Positions 32,964 to 42,168 of a stretch of DNA of 64,000 nucleotides are shown piece by piece. The first letter of the stretch is position 1; the number at the start of each line of letters is the position of its first letter. Both the position numbers and the translations under genes were made by a program. The notes under the pieces are model-generated. The model ran no database searches and was not told the DNA's origin. It saw only the letters and a list, made by a program, of their open reading frames with translations. The DNA comes from UBA5314 sp040217815 (GTDB lineage: Bacteria > Bacillota > Syntrophomonadia > Syntrophomonadales > Syntrophomonadaceae): contig JBEHWI010000016.1 of the NCBI GenBank assembly GCA_040217815.1, positions 6,288 through 70,287 on the forward strand. Direction: 5' to 3'.

Positions 32964-33476
32964 ATGTCTTTCCCGATAGTATGTGGGGTAGTCACGCTTG
33001 ACATGACTTACCACCTGGTGGTGGAGTTTTTGAAAGCCACCTTTTTTGTAGGAATTGCATTCATATTGGTCCTGGGCTTTTGGCGGCGCAAACCCAGGTT
33101 TTCAGCAGCCTGGATAGTGTCCGGCTTGGTGCTGGTCGGTCTTCTGGTTTTATACGGCAGTCTTTTAATAAACCTGCCGGTAAAAGCTCAGACTCGGCAC
33201 ATTGTCAGCGAGGGCGGGGCTCTGCTAGCGGAAGGAAAATACGATGAGGCTATAGAACAGTACCGCAAGCTGGAAGCCCTGGGGCAGAATGAGGATATGC
33301 AATCCTACCTTCAGAATGCCTACCGTGAGAAAGAGGCGGCAGCGAATCTGGAGCAGGCCCGGCAGCTGGCGGCGGCCGGGAAAACGGGGGAGGCCTTGAA
33401 ACTGCTGGGCAGGATTCCGGACAACACCCGGGCTGCCGGGGAAGCCGATGCTTTGAAAAAGAGCCTGCAGAAATAA
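32964..33476 (+). CDS. membrane protein with TPR-like tail
   Basis: 170 residues. Two membrane helices (about residues 23-40 and 50-70) are followed by a helical, TPR-like region: GALLAEGKYDEAIEQYRKLEAL and ARQLAAAGKTGEALKLLGRIP. These have the small/large residue spacing of tetratricopeptide units. It begins 4 bp after purD and is therefore likely to be co-transcribed with the purine genes, with no evident link to that pathway. An ATG at 33003 is an alternative start. Function unknown. Confidence 0.7.
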   Translation: MSFPIVCGVVTLDMTYHLVVEFLKATFFVGIAFILVLGFWRRKPRFSAAWIVSGLVLVGLLVLYGSLLINLPVKAQTRHIVSEGGALLAEGKYDEAIEQYRKLEALGQNEDMQSYLQNAYREKEAAANLEQARQLAAAGKTGEALKLLGRIPDNTRAAGEADALKKSLQK

Positions 33477-33491
33477 ATTGGGAGAGTATGC

Positions 33492-34160
33492 ATGGGCAAT
33501 ATAACCCTTGAGATGATCAAAAACGATCCGGTGGTTCAGCAATACATGCAGATTGGAAACACTTTTATCGGGCATATAGGCGCTATCGAGCACAGCATTC
33601 ATCATGCCGAACTGACCGCCAAACTGTGCGCTGAAATTCTGGAGTCGCTGGGCTATTCCGAAAGGGAAGCCGAACTGGGCTCGATAGCCGGATATCTGCA
33701 CGATATCGGCAATTTGGTAAACCGCTACAGCCATGGCCTGTCCGGGGCTATAATAGCCTTTCAGATACTATTGGAAAAGGGCATGGACCCGGATGAAATC
33801 TCTATCATTATGGGTGCCATAGGCAACCATGAAGAGCAGGCCCACGGCAACGCGGTCAACAACGTAGCAGCTGCTTTAATCCTGGCAGATAAATCGGATG
33901 TGAACCGTTCCAGGGTGCGCAAACACGACCTGGCCACATTTACCCCCCGCGACCGGGTGAACTTCGCGGTTACCGATTCGCAGCTGCTGGTGGACTCGGA
34001 AAAACGGATTATTACCATGCAGATTCAGATAGACACCGAGGTCTGTTCGGTGATGGAATATTTCGAAATCTTCCTGACCAAGATGCTGATGAGCCGCCGA
34101 GCGGCCGAGTTTTTAGGCTGTGAATTTGCCCTCGTTATCAATCAGAATCGTCTCTTATAG
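33492..34160 (+). CDS. HD-domain metal-dependent phosphohydrolase
   Basis: The 222-residue soluble protein has an HD fold: His residues in AIEHSIHHAELTAKL, the HD doublet in GYLHDIGNLVNRYSHG, a His in GNHEEQAHGN, and a late Asp in ILADKSDVNRSRVR. This spacing fits metal-dependent HD hydrolases acting on nucleotides or related phosphoesters. Its place between the purine and histidine operons, 15 bp after the TPR membrane protein, suggests a nucleotide substrate, but this is only context. GGAG precedes the ATG. Confidence 0.82.
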   Translation: MGNITLEMIKNDPVVQQYMQIGNTFIGHIGAIEHSIHHAELTAKLCAEILESLGYSEREAELGSIAGYLHDIGNLVNRYSHGLSGAIIAFQILLEKGMDPDEISIIMGAIGNHEEQAHGNAVNNVAAALILADKSDVNRSRVRKHDLATFTPRDRVNFAVTDSQLLVDSEKRIITMQIQIDTEVCSVMEYFEIFLTKMLMSRRAAEFLGCEFALVINQNRLL

Positions 34161-34222
34161 CTGAAATAATATACAAATCTGTTAAAATAGGAAGACAGGA
34201 CTTGTAACTGGGGGATGCATGA

Positions 34223-35377
34223 ATGAATCGTAGGAAAATTCCCAAGGGTTTGCGCGACCTTCTGCCCGAGGAAGTAAAACAGCGGCGCCACATGGAGCGC
34301 CGGGTAAGCACCCTGTTCCAGAGCTATGGCTACCGGGAAATAGCCACCCCGACCATTGAATTCCTGGATGTGGTCGAAGGGGGTACAGGAAGAAATATCC
34401 GCAAGGAGCTCTTTCTTTTTATGGACCGGGAGGGTGAGGTCCTTTCCTTGAGGCCGGAGATGACGGTTTCTATTGCCCGTCTGGCCGCCACCCATCTGCA
34501 GGGTGAACTGCCGCAGCGCCTCTATTACAATGCCAATGTATTTCGCCATGTTCAGCCCCACCTGGCTCAATACCGGGAGTTCTGGCAGATGGGAATCGAG
34601 CTGCTGGGAGCTTCGGGAGTATGGGCCGATGCGGAAGTCATAAGCGTTGCGGTTAAAAGTCTTTTGGCCCTGGGTTTGGATGATTTCAAAATAAGCTTAA
34701 ACCAGATCGGAATTTTCAACAGCCTGCTGGAAGACTGCCGGCTGGAGCAACCGGATCGCGAGGAAATCCGCCGGCTGGTGGAAGACAAAGACCTGGTGGC
34801 TTTGTCAACCCTGCTGGAGGGTCTTGATATAGATGACGGGCTCAAAGAGAGCATTGCCCGTCTGCCGGTTTTACACGGCGGCCTGGAGATATTGGAGCAG
34901 GTTCCCTATATAGAAAAGAATCGTAAGGCCGAACAGGCCGCATCGGAGCTGAAAAAGGTCTATGAAGCACTGCAGGTTTGTGGTGTAATAGGCAATATAG
35001 TAGTTGATATGGGAGTCTTGAGGGGCCTTGATTACTACACCGGGATCGTTTTCGAGGGTTATTCTCCAGAGCTGGGCTACGGCCTGCTGGGCGGCGGGCG
35101 CTACGACCGCCTGCTGGGAGAGTTCGGGTTGGACGCACCCGCGACCGGTTTTGCCATGGGTATGGACCGCCTGGCTCTGGTGTTGAAAAGCCAGGAGAAG
35201 GAGCCCACTCGCTACTTAATCGGTGGAAACAATCTGCCCAAGATGGTTTTGGAAGCAGACCGTTTACGCGGGCAGGGCTGGATTGTGGAAGTGGAAATGG
35301 AAGGCCTGCCGCGTCAGCTTTTAGAGGATAAATTAAAAGGCCGTTCTGATTACTTGCTTTTGTACATAGACGAATAA
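34223..35377 (+). CDS. hisZ: ATP phosphoribosyltransferase regulatory subunit
   Basis: The 384-residue protein is a histidyl-tRNA synthetase paralogue (class II core): KIPKGLRDLLPEEVKQRR, 'YREIATPTIEFLDVVEGG', 'LRPEMTVSIARLAA', 'LPQRLYYNANVFRH', then RGLDYYTGIVFEGYSPELG and GGGRYDRLLGEFG. The C-terminal anticodon-binding domain of HisRS is missing or shortened, as is usual for HisZ. It pairs with the short HisG encoded next and confers histidine feedback control. GGGGGA lies seven bases before the ATG. Confidence 0.94.
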   Translation: MNRRKIPKGLRDLLPEEVKQRRHMERRVSTLFQSYGYREIATPTIEFLDVVEGGTGRNIRKELFLFMDREGEVLSLRPEMTVSIARLAATHLQGELPQRLYYNANVFRHVQPHLAQYREFWQMGIELLGASGVWADAEVISVAVKSLLALGLDDFKISLNQIGIFNSLLEDCRLEQPDREEIRRLVEDKDLVALSTLLEGLDIDDGLKESIARLPVLHGGLEILEQVPYIEKNRKAEQAASELKKVYEALQVCGVIGNIVVDMGVLRGLDYYTGIVFEGYSPELGYGLLGGGRYDRLLGEFGLDAPATGFAMGMDRLALVLKSQEKEPTRYLIGGNNLPKMVLEADRLRGQGWIVEVEMEGLPRQLLEDKLKGRSDYLLLYIDE

Positions 35378-35420
35378 AATGCCAGATTATTAACCTAGTA
35401 TTATTTTCGGGGAGGATATC

Positions 35421-36077
35421 ATGCAGCAGGAATACCTGACTATTGCTCTTTCCAAGGGGAGTTTACTTAAGCCAACTATAGAGCTGTTTAATAAAATAGG
35501 ATTGCCCGTGGATGGCGTTACTGAAGAGAGCCGCAGCATGGTTTTTACCTTTGAGGAACAGCGCGTCAAGTACATTATGTGCCGCCCTACCGATGTGCCC
35601 ACCTATGTGGAACAGGGCGCCGCTGATCTGGGTATTGTGGGCAAGGATGTTATTGTGGAGCAGGCCAAGGATGTCTTTGAAATGGTAGATCTCAAATACG
35701 GCTACTGCCGCTTCGTGGTCGCCGGACCGGAAGATATGGCCGGAGCCGGCCTGAGGGATCTGAATTATAAACGGGTGGCCAGCAAGTTCCCGGTAGTGGC
35801 GGAACAGTTCTTCCGCGACAAGGGGTTGCAGGCCGAGATTATAAAACTGCATGGCAATGTGGAACTGGCCCCGATTATGGGCCTGGCTGACTTAATAGTA
35901 GATCTGGTTTCCACCGGACGCACGCTCAAGGAAAATCACCTGATTGAGCTGCAGCTGATTATGGAATCAACCACCCGGTTGATCTGCAACCGGGTTAGTT
36001 ACCGGACCAAACACGGACAGCTGCAGCCCATGATCGAGTTGATGCAAGAGCAGATGAAAGGGGGCCAATCAAAATGA
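35421..36077 (+). CDS. hisG: ATP phosphoribosyltransferase, short form
   Basis: The 218-residue HisG has only the catalytic domain (periplasmic-binding-protein-like fold): TIALSKGSLLKPTIEL, 'VKYIMCRPTDVPTYVEQG' then AADLGIVGKD, 'HGNVELAPIMGLADLIVDL' with the PRPP-binding TGRT-like VSTGRTLKENHL. The absence of the C-terminal ACT-like regulatory domain matches the presence of HisZ. It starts histidine synthesis from ATP and PRPP. Its stop overlaps the hisD start (ATGA). Confidence 0.96.
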   Translation: MQQEYLTIALSKGSLLKPTIELFNKIGLPVDGVTEESRSMVFTFEEQRVKYIMCRPTDVPTYVEQGAADLGIVGKDVIVEQAKDVFEMVDLKYGYCRFVVAGPEDMAGAGLRDLNYKRVASKFPVVAEQFFRDKGLQAEIIKLHGNVELAPIMGLADLIVDLVSTGRTLKENHLIELQLIMESTTRLICNRVSYRTKHGQLQPMIELMQEQMKGGQSK

Positions 36078-37357
36078 AAATCAGGCGTATTGATAATATT
36101 GAACAGGATTTGAAGGCGTTTTTGGCTAGCAACCTGGCTGATTCCCAAAAGTATGAAGAAGTAGTGGCCCAGATCGGCCGGGAAGTGAAGGCTCGGGGTG
36201 ATGAGGCGGTTTTCGAGTTTTGCCACCGCTTTGATCAGGCTCCAATAGGCCCTGATAACTTCCGGGTAAGTGATGAAGAAATAGACCGGGCTTACGAATT
36301 GGTCGATGATGATTACATATTCGCCCTGAGGGCGGCTATTGATAATGTAAGTGAGTTTCATCGCAAACAGCTGCGCAATTCCTGGATGGAGCCCGATGAG
36401 AGAGGCAATATATTGGGCCAGGTGTTCAGGCCCTTGCAGCGGGTGGGCATCTATGTTCCCGGAGGCACGGCGGCCTACCCGTCATCGGTTTTAATGAACG
36501 CCATTCCAGCGCAGGTGGCGGGTGTAGAGCAGATCGCAATGGTAAGCCCTCCCGATAAAAACGGGATGTTAAATCCTTATACCCTGGTGGCAGCAGCGGA
36601 ACTGGGAATAGGTGAGATATTTAAAGTGGGGGGAGCCCAGGCGGTGTTCGCCCTGGCCTGGGGAACCAATCAGGTAAAAAAGGTGGATCTTATAAGCGGA
36701 CCAGGCAATATCTACGTTACCCTGGCCAAAAAAATGGTCTACGGGGATGTGAACATTGATATGCTAGCCGGGCCCAGTGAAATACTGATAGTTGCCGATA
36801 AAAGGGCCAATCCGGTCTATCTGGCGGCTGATATGATGTCCCAGGCCGAGCATGACGTTTTAGCCCGCAGCATTCTGGTAACCGACGATGCACAGCTTTT
36901 GGACCGGGTTGAAGAGCAGCTGGTGAGCCAGATGGCCAGCCTGGAGCGCAAAGAGACAATTGAAAAGGCCTTGAGCAGCTACGGGGCTTTCATTTTGGTC
37001 AGTGACATGCACCAGGCCTGTGAAGTGGCCAACCTGGTGGCTCCTGAACATCTGGAACTGATGGTTGACAAACCTTTCGATTATTTGAGCCGCATTCACA
37101 ACGCCGGGGCTATTTTTATGGGGAGCTACACCCCTGAGCCGGTGGGGGATTATTTTGCCGGGCCCAATCACATACTGCCCACCGGGGGCACGGCCCGCTT
37201 TTATTCGCCGGTAACCGTAGATACCTTTAGAAAAGCGTCTAGCATATTGTACTACACCGCGGAAGGCATAAAAGCAGACGCCGAGCAGATAATGAAACTT
37301 GCTCAGGTTGAAGGTTTAACGGCCCACGCCAACTCGGTGCGGGTGCGGGTGAAATAG
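36074..37357 (+). CDS. hisD: histidinol dehydrogenase
   Basis: 427 residues with HisD hallmarks: 'RVGIYVPGGTAAYPSSVLM', 'GGAQAVFALAWGT', 'KVDLISGPGNIYVTLAKK', 'DMLAGPSEILIVAD', 'MSQAEHDVLARSIL' (zinc ligand region), and PVGDYFAGPNHILPTGGTA split over the catalytic Glu-His region upstream. It oxidises histidinol to histidine in two NAD-dependent steps. Overlaps hisG by ATGA. Confidence 0.97.
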   Translation: MKIRRIDNIEQDLKAFLASNLADSQKYEEVVAQIGREVKARGDEAVFEFCHRFDQAPIGPDNFRVSDEEIDRAYELVDDDYIFALRAAIDNVSEFHRKQLRNSWMEPDERGNILGQVFRPLQRVGIYVPGGTAAYPSSVLMNAIPAQVAGVEQIAMVSPPDKNGMLNPYTLVAAAELGIGEIFKVGGAQAVFALAWGTNQVKKVDLISGPGNIYVTLAKKMVYGDVNIDMLAGPSEILIVADKRANPVYLAADMMSQAEHDVLARSILVTDDAQLLDRVEEQLVSQMASLERKETIEKALSSYGAFILVSDMHQACEVANLVAPEHLELMVDKPFDYLSRIHNAGAIFMGSYTPEPVGDYFAGPNHILPTGGTARFYSPVTVDTFRKASSILYYTAEGIKADAEQIMKLAQVEGLTAHANSVRVRVK

Positions 37358-37384
37358 GCCCCCTATACTGAAAGGAGTGGGAAT

Positions 37385-37981
37385 ATGAATGATGAAGCGA
37401 GATGTGGAGAGGTTCAACGCCGTACGGCCGAGACCGAAGTGCTCCTGCAACTGGAGCTGGATGGTACCGGCAAACACCAGATAGATACCGAGATACCGTT
37501 TCTGAATCATATGCTGACGCTTTTTTCCGTCCACAGTTTGTGCGATCTTCAGGTAACAGCCCGTGGAGATATAGAGGTCGATGATCATCACAGCGTTGAG
37601 GACATCGGCATTTGCCTGGGTGAGGCCCTGCGCCTGGCCTTAAAAGACAAGCGGGGCATCCGCCGCTATGGCGAGGCCTGCCTGCCCATGGATGAGTCGC
37701 TGGCCCGGGTGGTTATTGATCTGTCTGGAAGACCCTGCCTGGTTTATGAGGTTCCTCTGGAACGGGAGCAGTTGGGAAGCCTGGCTGTTGAAAATATACA
37801 GGAGTTTTTCCAGGCGGTGGCCAACAACGCCGGCATGAATCTGCATATAGATTTGCTGCGGGGCAGCAATACCCACCATAAAATTGAGGCTATTTTCAAA
37901 GCTTTCGCCAGGGCTCTAAAAATGGCCGTAGAACTAGAGCCGCGCCTGGAAGGGGTATGGTCCTCCAAGGGCAACCTGTAA
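37385..37981 (+). CDS. hisB: imidazoleglycerol-phosphate dehydratase
   Basis: The 198-residue monofunctional HisB has duplicated metal-binding motifs: 'TEIPFLNHMLTLFSVH', DDHHSVEDIGICLGEAL in the first half and 'ALKIAMELHIDLLRGSNTHHKIEA'-like NLHIDLLRGSNTHHKIEAIFKA in the second. No phosphatase domain is fused, so the histidinol-phosphatase must be encoded elsewhere. GAAAGGAGT precedes the ATG. Confidence 0.96.
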   Translation: MNDEARCGEVQRRTAETEVLLQLELDGTGKHQIDTEIPFLNHMLTLFSVHSLCDLQVTARGDIEVDDHHSVEDIGICLGEALRLALKDKRGIRRYGEACLPMDESLARVVIDLSGRPCLVYEVPLEREQLGSLAVENIQEFFQAVANNAGMNLHIDLLRGSNTHHKIEAIFKAFARALKMAVELEPRLEGVWSSKGNL

Positions 37982-38015
37982 ACTGAAAGAAATCAGTCCG
38001 TGTAGGGGTAAAAAT

Positions 38016-38630
38016 ATGATAGCGATAATTGATTACGGTATGGGAAACCTGGCCAGTGTGCAAAACGCCCTTTTGAAGCTGGGCTATGAAACAATTACCA
38101 CTGATAAAGTGGATGAGATCGAAAAGGCCCGGGGAGTCATTCTGCCCGGAGTGGGTGCCTTCGAAGACGCCGCTCGCAACCTGCGGGACCTGGGCTTGAA
38201 TAAAACCATCTATAAAATAATCGACCGCCGGGTGCCCTTTTTAGGGATATGCCTGGGTCTGCAGCTGTTGTTCAGCGAAAGCGACGAGAACGGGCGCCAT
38301 AAGGGCCTGGATATAATCCCGGGCCGGGTGGAAAGATTTCAGCTTTCCGCTCAATACAAGATCCCCCACATGGGATGGAATCAGGTAAGGAGCGTACCGG
38401 GGAGCCACCTTTTTAACGACGTTTCCCAGGAAAGCCATTTTTATTTTGTGCACTCCTACCACGTGGTGCCCCGCGACACAGCTTCTTGTACGGCCGGGAT
38501 ATGCAATTATGGCTATGATTTTGTCTGCGCAATCGAGGTGGAAAATATGATGGGCACCCAGTTCCATCCGGAAAAATCCAGCTCGAAAGGTATGCAGATA
38601 CTAAAAAACTTTGGAGATATGACCCGATGA
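38016..38630 (+). CDS. hisH: imidazole glycerol phosphate synthase, glutaminase subunit
   Basis: 204 residues, class I glutamine amidotransferase. The nucleophile Cys lies in FLGICLGLQLLF (about residue 79) and the His/Glu in 'GTQFHPEKSSSKGMQIL' near the end. 'IPHMGWNQV' is the HisH-specific loop. It supplies ammonia to HisF. The stop overlaps the hisA start by ATGA. Confidence 0.96.
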   Translation: MIAIIDYGMGNLASVQNALLKLGYETITTDKVDEIEKARGVILPGVGAFEDAARNLRDLGLNKTIYKIIDRRVPFLGICLGLQLLFSESDENGRHKGLDIIPGRVERFQLSAQYKIPHMGWNQVRSVPGSHLFNDVSQESHFYFVHSYHVVPRDTASCTAGICNYGYDFVCAIEVENMMGTQFHPEKSSSKGMQILKNFGDMTR

Positions 38631-39352
38631 TAATATACCCGGCAATCGATTTAAAAGAAGGACAATGCGTCCGCCTGGTGCAGGGCAGAGCCGAAGACAA
38701 AACGGTCTATTCTCAAAATCCGGCCCAGGTGGCCCGGGGGTTTGAGGAACAGGGAGCTACTTTCCTGCACGTGGTAGACCTTGATGGAGCGTTTGAAGGG
38801 CGGCCCGCCAACCTGGCCGCCATACGGGCTATTGCTGGAGCCATAAGTATTCCCTTTCAGGTCGGTGGAGGCCTAAGGACCCGGGAAAACGTGCTGACTC
38901 TGCTTCAGGCCGGGGCCAACCGGGTAATTATTGGAACCCGGGCGGTTAAGTCCCCTAAATTTATCGCTGAACTGATTGAAGAATTCGGGCCTGAGCGGAT
39001 TGTGCTGGGGGTCGACGCCCGTGACGGGATGGTAGCCACTGAAGGCTGGGTTGAAACCTCCACTCTCAAGGCTACCGAACTAGGCCGCAGAATGATGGAA
39101 ATTGGCGTAATAAACGCGGTTTATACCGATGTGTCGCGCGATGGACTTTTACAGGGGCCTAATCTCGATTCCATAAGGGAGATGGCCATTGGTACCGGTC
39201 TCAAAATAATAGCTTCCGGTGGGGTAAGCAGTCTGGAGAACATCAGACAGCTAAGAGAAATGGAAGCCCTGGGAGTAAGCGGCGCTATAATCGGCAAAGC
39301 CCTTTATGAAGGGAAAATCATTCTCAGTGAAGCACTGCGGGAAGCAAATTAA
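38627..39352 (+). CDS. hisA: ProFAR isomerase (phosphoribosylformimino-AICAR-P isomerase)
   Basis: 241-residue (beta/alpha)8 barrel. 'IYPAIDLKEGQCVRLVQG' carries the catalytic Asp, 'VGGGLRTRENV' and 'ISGGVSSLEN'-like IIASGGVSSLENI form the two phosphate sites, and 'YTDVSRDGLLQGPN' carries the second Asp. It is paired with HisF as in most his operons. Confidence 0.96.
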   Translation: MIIYPAIDLKEGQCVRLVQGRAEDKTVYSQNPAQVARGFEEQGATFLHVVDLDGAFEGRPANLAAIRAIAGAISIPFQVGGGLRTRENVLTLLQAGANRVIIGTRAVKSPKFIAELIEEFGPERIVLGVDARDGMVATEGWVETSTLKATELGRRMMEIGVINAVYTDVSRDGLLQGPNLDSIREMAIGTGLKIIASGGVSSLENIRQLREMEALGVSGAIIGKALYEGKIILSEALREAN

Positions 39353-39371
39353 GTAAATGGAGTGAAAACCG

Positions 39372-40130
39372 ATGCTGGCCAAACGAATTATACCCTGTCT
39401 TGACGTGCATGAGGGCAGGGTGGTTAAGGGAATAAACTTTGTAAATCTGCGTGACGCCGGGGATCCGGTGGAACTGGCCGCTTATTACGACGCCGAGGGT
39501 GCGGATGAATTGGTTTTCCTGGACATCAGCGCTTCCTACGAAGGGCGCCAGACCATGGTGGAAGTGGTAAAAAAGACCGCTTGTGAGGTTTTTATGCCCT
39601 TTGCCGTGGGCGGTGGGATTCGCAACCTGGACGATATTAGGACCATGCTCAAAGCAGGCGCCGACAAGGTGTCCATAAACTCGGCGGCTATCCGCGACCC
39701 GGGACTGGTGAGGGATGCGGCTTTGAGGTTCGGCAGCCAGTGCATAGTAGTGGCTATTGACGCCCGTGCCGATAAAAAAGGTTCCTGGGAGGTATATATT
39801 GACGGCGGGCGGGTGCCCACCGGTATAGACGCCCTGGAATGGGCCAGGCGGGTGGAAGATCTGGGCGCCGGGGAAATTTTGTTAACCAGCATGGATAAGG
39901 ATGGAACCAAAGACGGATACGATCTGCCCTTAACCGCGGCCATTAGTGAAGCAGCCGGGATACCGGTAATAGCTTCGGGTGGTGCGGGCAACCTGGAGCA
40001 CCTTTATGAAGCTATCAATGAAGGCCAGGCCGATGCTGTGCTCTGCGCTTCAATATTTCATTACCGGGAGTACACCATTAAACAAGCCAAGGAATACCTT
40101 TCCACTAAAGGAGTTGCAATAAGACTATGA
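39372..40130 (+). CDS. hisF: imidazole glycerol phosphate synthase, cyclase subunit
   Basis: 252-residue barrel homologous to HisA: 'IIPCLDVHEGRVVKGINF' (catalytic Asp), 'FMPFAVGGGIRNLDDI', 'SINSAAIRDPGLV', 'LLTSMDKDGTKDGYDL' (second Asp) and VIASGGAGNLEHL. With HisH it yields imidazole glycerol phosphate and AICAR. It overlaps hisIE by ATGA. Confidence 0.97.
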   Translation: MLAKRIIPCLDVHEGRVVKGINFVNLRDAGDPVELAAYYDAEGADELVFLDISASYEGRQTMVEVVKKTACEVFMPFAVGGGIRNLDDIRTMLKAGADKVSINSAAIRDPGLVRDAALRFGSQCIVVAIDARADKKGSWEVYIDGGRVPTGIDALEWARRVEDLGAGEILLTSMDKDGTKDGYDLPLTAAISEAAGIPVIASGGAGNLEHLYEAINEGQADAVLCASIFHYREYTIKQAKEYLSTKGVAIRL

Positions 40131-40792
40131 ATAAATCAGCATTGCTTGAAGAGGTTAAATTTGACCAGCAGGGCCTGGTGCCGGCCATAATTCAGGACGT
40201 TGACAGCGGCCGGGTCCTGATGATGGCTTATATGAACCAGGAATCCCTGTTAAAGACCCTGGAAAGCGGGCGAACCTGTTTTTATTCCCGCAGCCGCCAG
40301 GAATTGTGGGTGAAGGGCGAGACATCCGGACACGTGCAGAACGTCAAGGAGATCTTCTATGACTGCGACCAGGACTGTCTTTTGATCCAGATTGAACAAG
40401 TGGGAGTCGCCTGTCACACCGGGCATTATTCATGTTTTTACCGCAGCATTGAAGGAGAGGAAAAGGAGCTCCCGCTCTACGACCTGGAGAAAATATATGC
40501 GGACGGGCTTAAGGGGCCTGGAATTCTCTATGAACTTTACGAAGTAATAAAAGGCCGCAAAAAGACTATGCCGACTGGCTCCTACACGGCCTATCTGTTT
40601 GAAAAAGGCATTGATAAGATTCTAAAAAAAGTCGGGGAAGAAAACGCGGAAGTGATAATTGCCGCCAAGAATTCAGATAAATCGGAATTGGTTTACGAGG
40701 TCTCAGACCTGATCTATCATCTTCTGGTGCTTTTGGTGGAACAGGATGTGGAGCTTTCCGACATATTTGCCGAACTGCGCTCCCGGCGCTAG
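40127..40792 (+). CDS. hisI: bifunctional phosphoribosyl-AMP cyclohydrolase / phosphoribosyl-ATP diphosphatase
   Basis: 221 residues, HisIE fusion. The N-terminal PRA-CH domain has 'GRVLMMAYMNQESLLKTLES', FYSRSRQELWVKGE, 'DCDQDCLLIQIEQ' and the zinc motif VACHTGHYSCFY. The C-terminal PRA-PH domain (from about residue 125) has 'GSYTAYLFEKGIDKILKKVG', EENAEVIIAAK and 'LVYEVSDLIYHLLVLL'. It carries out steps two and three of histidine synthesis and is the last gene of the operon. Confidence 0.96.
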   Translation: MNKSALLEEVKFDQQGLVPAIIQDVDSGRVLMMAYMNQESLLKTLESGRTCFYSRSRQELWVKGETSGHVQNVKEIFYDCDQDCLLIQIEQVGVACHTGHYSCFYRSIEGEEKELPLYDLEKIYADGLKGPGILYELYEVIKGRKKTMPTGSYTAYLFEKGIDKILKKVGEENAEVIIAAKNSDKSELVYEVSDLIYHLLVLLVEQDVELSDIFAELRSRR

Positions 40793-40806
40793 TTGCTATT
40801 GTACTA

Positions 40807-42168
40807 CTACTGCTCCCGGCTGTCAGGGGAGTTTTCAGCTGCCGGTTGGGGTGGTTTTAACCGGGAGGCGCGCAGCCAACCGATGCGCAGCCCTTCCATC
40901 CGGTTTACTTCAATCTTCAGATCATCCTGAATGATGTAATCCCCTTCCCGGGGCCGTTTGCCCAGACGGCCGAAGACAAAACCGGCCAGGGTATTGTAGC
41001 CGTTTTCATCTTCTTCATCCAGGTGAAATCCCAGTTCCCGGCTGGCATCATCCAGGAGCACCAGGCCGTTGACCAGGATGGAACCGTCTTCCTGATGAAC
41101 CAGCATAGGCTCTTCCTCATCGAATTCATCCTGAATTTCACCCACCAGTTCTTCCAGGATATCTTCCATGGTGACAATTCCGGCGGTCCCGCCATATTCG
41201 TCCAAAACCACGGCCAGGTGCTGGTGCCGCCTTTGAAACTCGGCCAACAGCCGGTCAACCGGCATCCCCTCGGGTATGTAGATTATTTCCCTCTTTATTT
41301 CGGCGATGTTTTGGATGGGTGAAGTACGAAAGAGCAGGTCCTTGATGTGGATCAGTCCGACCACCTGATCGGGGCTCCCTTCCACCAGAGGGAAACGGGT
41401 GTGACCGGCTTCCTTGGCTGTTACCAGGTTTTCCTCCAGGCTGAGATGGGTGTCCAAGAAAACCACGTCCGGTCTGGGAACCATTATTTCCTCGGCTACC
41501 CTTTCCTCAAAGCGAAACACGTTTTGTAAAAGCTCCTGCTCAGTTTGATTGATCTGCCCGCCGTGGTAGCTTTCAGCAATAATCATGCGCAGTTCTTCTT
41601 CGGTATGGGTTATGTCATGCTCGCTGTCCTGCCGCATGCCCATAAAATGCAGGACCCGGTTGGCGGTACCATTTAGGACGGTGGCCGCCGGGTAAAAGAC
41701 AAGATAAAGGGTGTGCATGGGGCCGGCCAGAAACAGGGCCATTTTTTCAGCCTTTTGGATGGCCATTTTTTTGGGAACCAGTTCCCCAAAGACTACTTCC
41801 ATAAAGGTAATCAAGCTAAAGGCGATAATAAAGGCAATTGGTGTTTCCAGGGCCGGTGAGGTCAAGCCCCAGGATTTAAGCAGTGGATGGATCAGGGAGG
41901 CCACAGCAGGTTCTCCCAGCCAGCCCAGGCCCAGGCTGGCCAATGTGATCCCCAGCTGACTGACGGAAAGATAGGCGTCGATGTGCTGAATGCAATCCTG
42001 AACCGCCCGGGCTCTCTTACTACCTTCTTCTACCAGTTGGGCTATGCGGGTGGGTCGAACCCTTACAAAAGCGAACTCGGCAGCAACAAAAAGTCCGTTA
42101 AGGACGATCAGGAAAAGTGCCCCCAGTATCTTTATACTGCTAAACCAGACGCCTGTTTCATCTAACAT
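40807..42168 (-). CDS. CNNM/CorC-HlyC family transporter-type protein (DUF21-CBS-CorC)
   Basis: The 453-residue protein has an N-terminal CNNM (DUF21) membrane domain of about residues 10-200 with three to four helices (IKILGALFLIVLNGLFVAAE at the start, 'IAFIIAFSLITFMEVVFGEL'). A tandem CBS pair follows (about 215-340; MVPRPDVVFLDTHLS, 'AVVLDEYGGTAGIVTMEDIL'), then a C-terminal CorC_HlyC domain (about 355-435). The family is linked to Mg2+ or other divalent cation efflux. It converges with hisIE, 14 bp between stops. The old name 'hemolysin' is not evidence of toxin activity. Confidence 0.93.
   Translation of the reverse strand: MLDETGVWFSSIKILGALFLIVLNGLFVAAEFAFVRVRPTRIAQLVEEGSKRARAVQDCIQHIDAYLSVSQLGITLASLGLGWLGEPAVASLIHPLLKSWGLTSPALETPIAFIIAFSLITFMEVVFGELVPKKMAIQKAEKMALFLAGPMHTLYLVFYPAATVLNGTANRVLHFMGMRQDSEHDITHTEEELRMIIAESYHGGQINQTEQELLQNVFRFEERVAEEIMVPRPDVVFLDTHLSLEENLVTAKEAGHTRFPLVEGSPDQVVGLIHIKDLLFRTSPIQNIAEIKREIIYIPEGMPVDRLLAEFQRRHQHLAVVLDEYGGTAGIVTMEDILEELVGEIQDEFDEEEPMLVHQEDGSILVNGLVLLDDASRELGFHLDEEDENGYNTLAGFVFGRLGKRPREGDYIIQDDLKIEVNRMEGLRIGWLRASRLKPPQPAAENSPDSREQ

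Noticed and set aside
34161..34222. T-box or histidine leader attenuator before hisZ
   Set aside because: The spacer is only 62 bp and has neither a T-box motif, a His codon run nor a terminator.
40807..42168. Virulence-type hemolysin
   Set aside because: The DUF21-CBS-CorC architecture is that of a divalent-cation transporter-type protein; the hemolysin name is historical.
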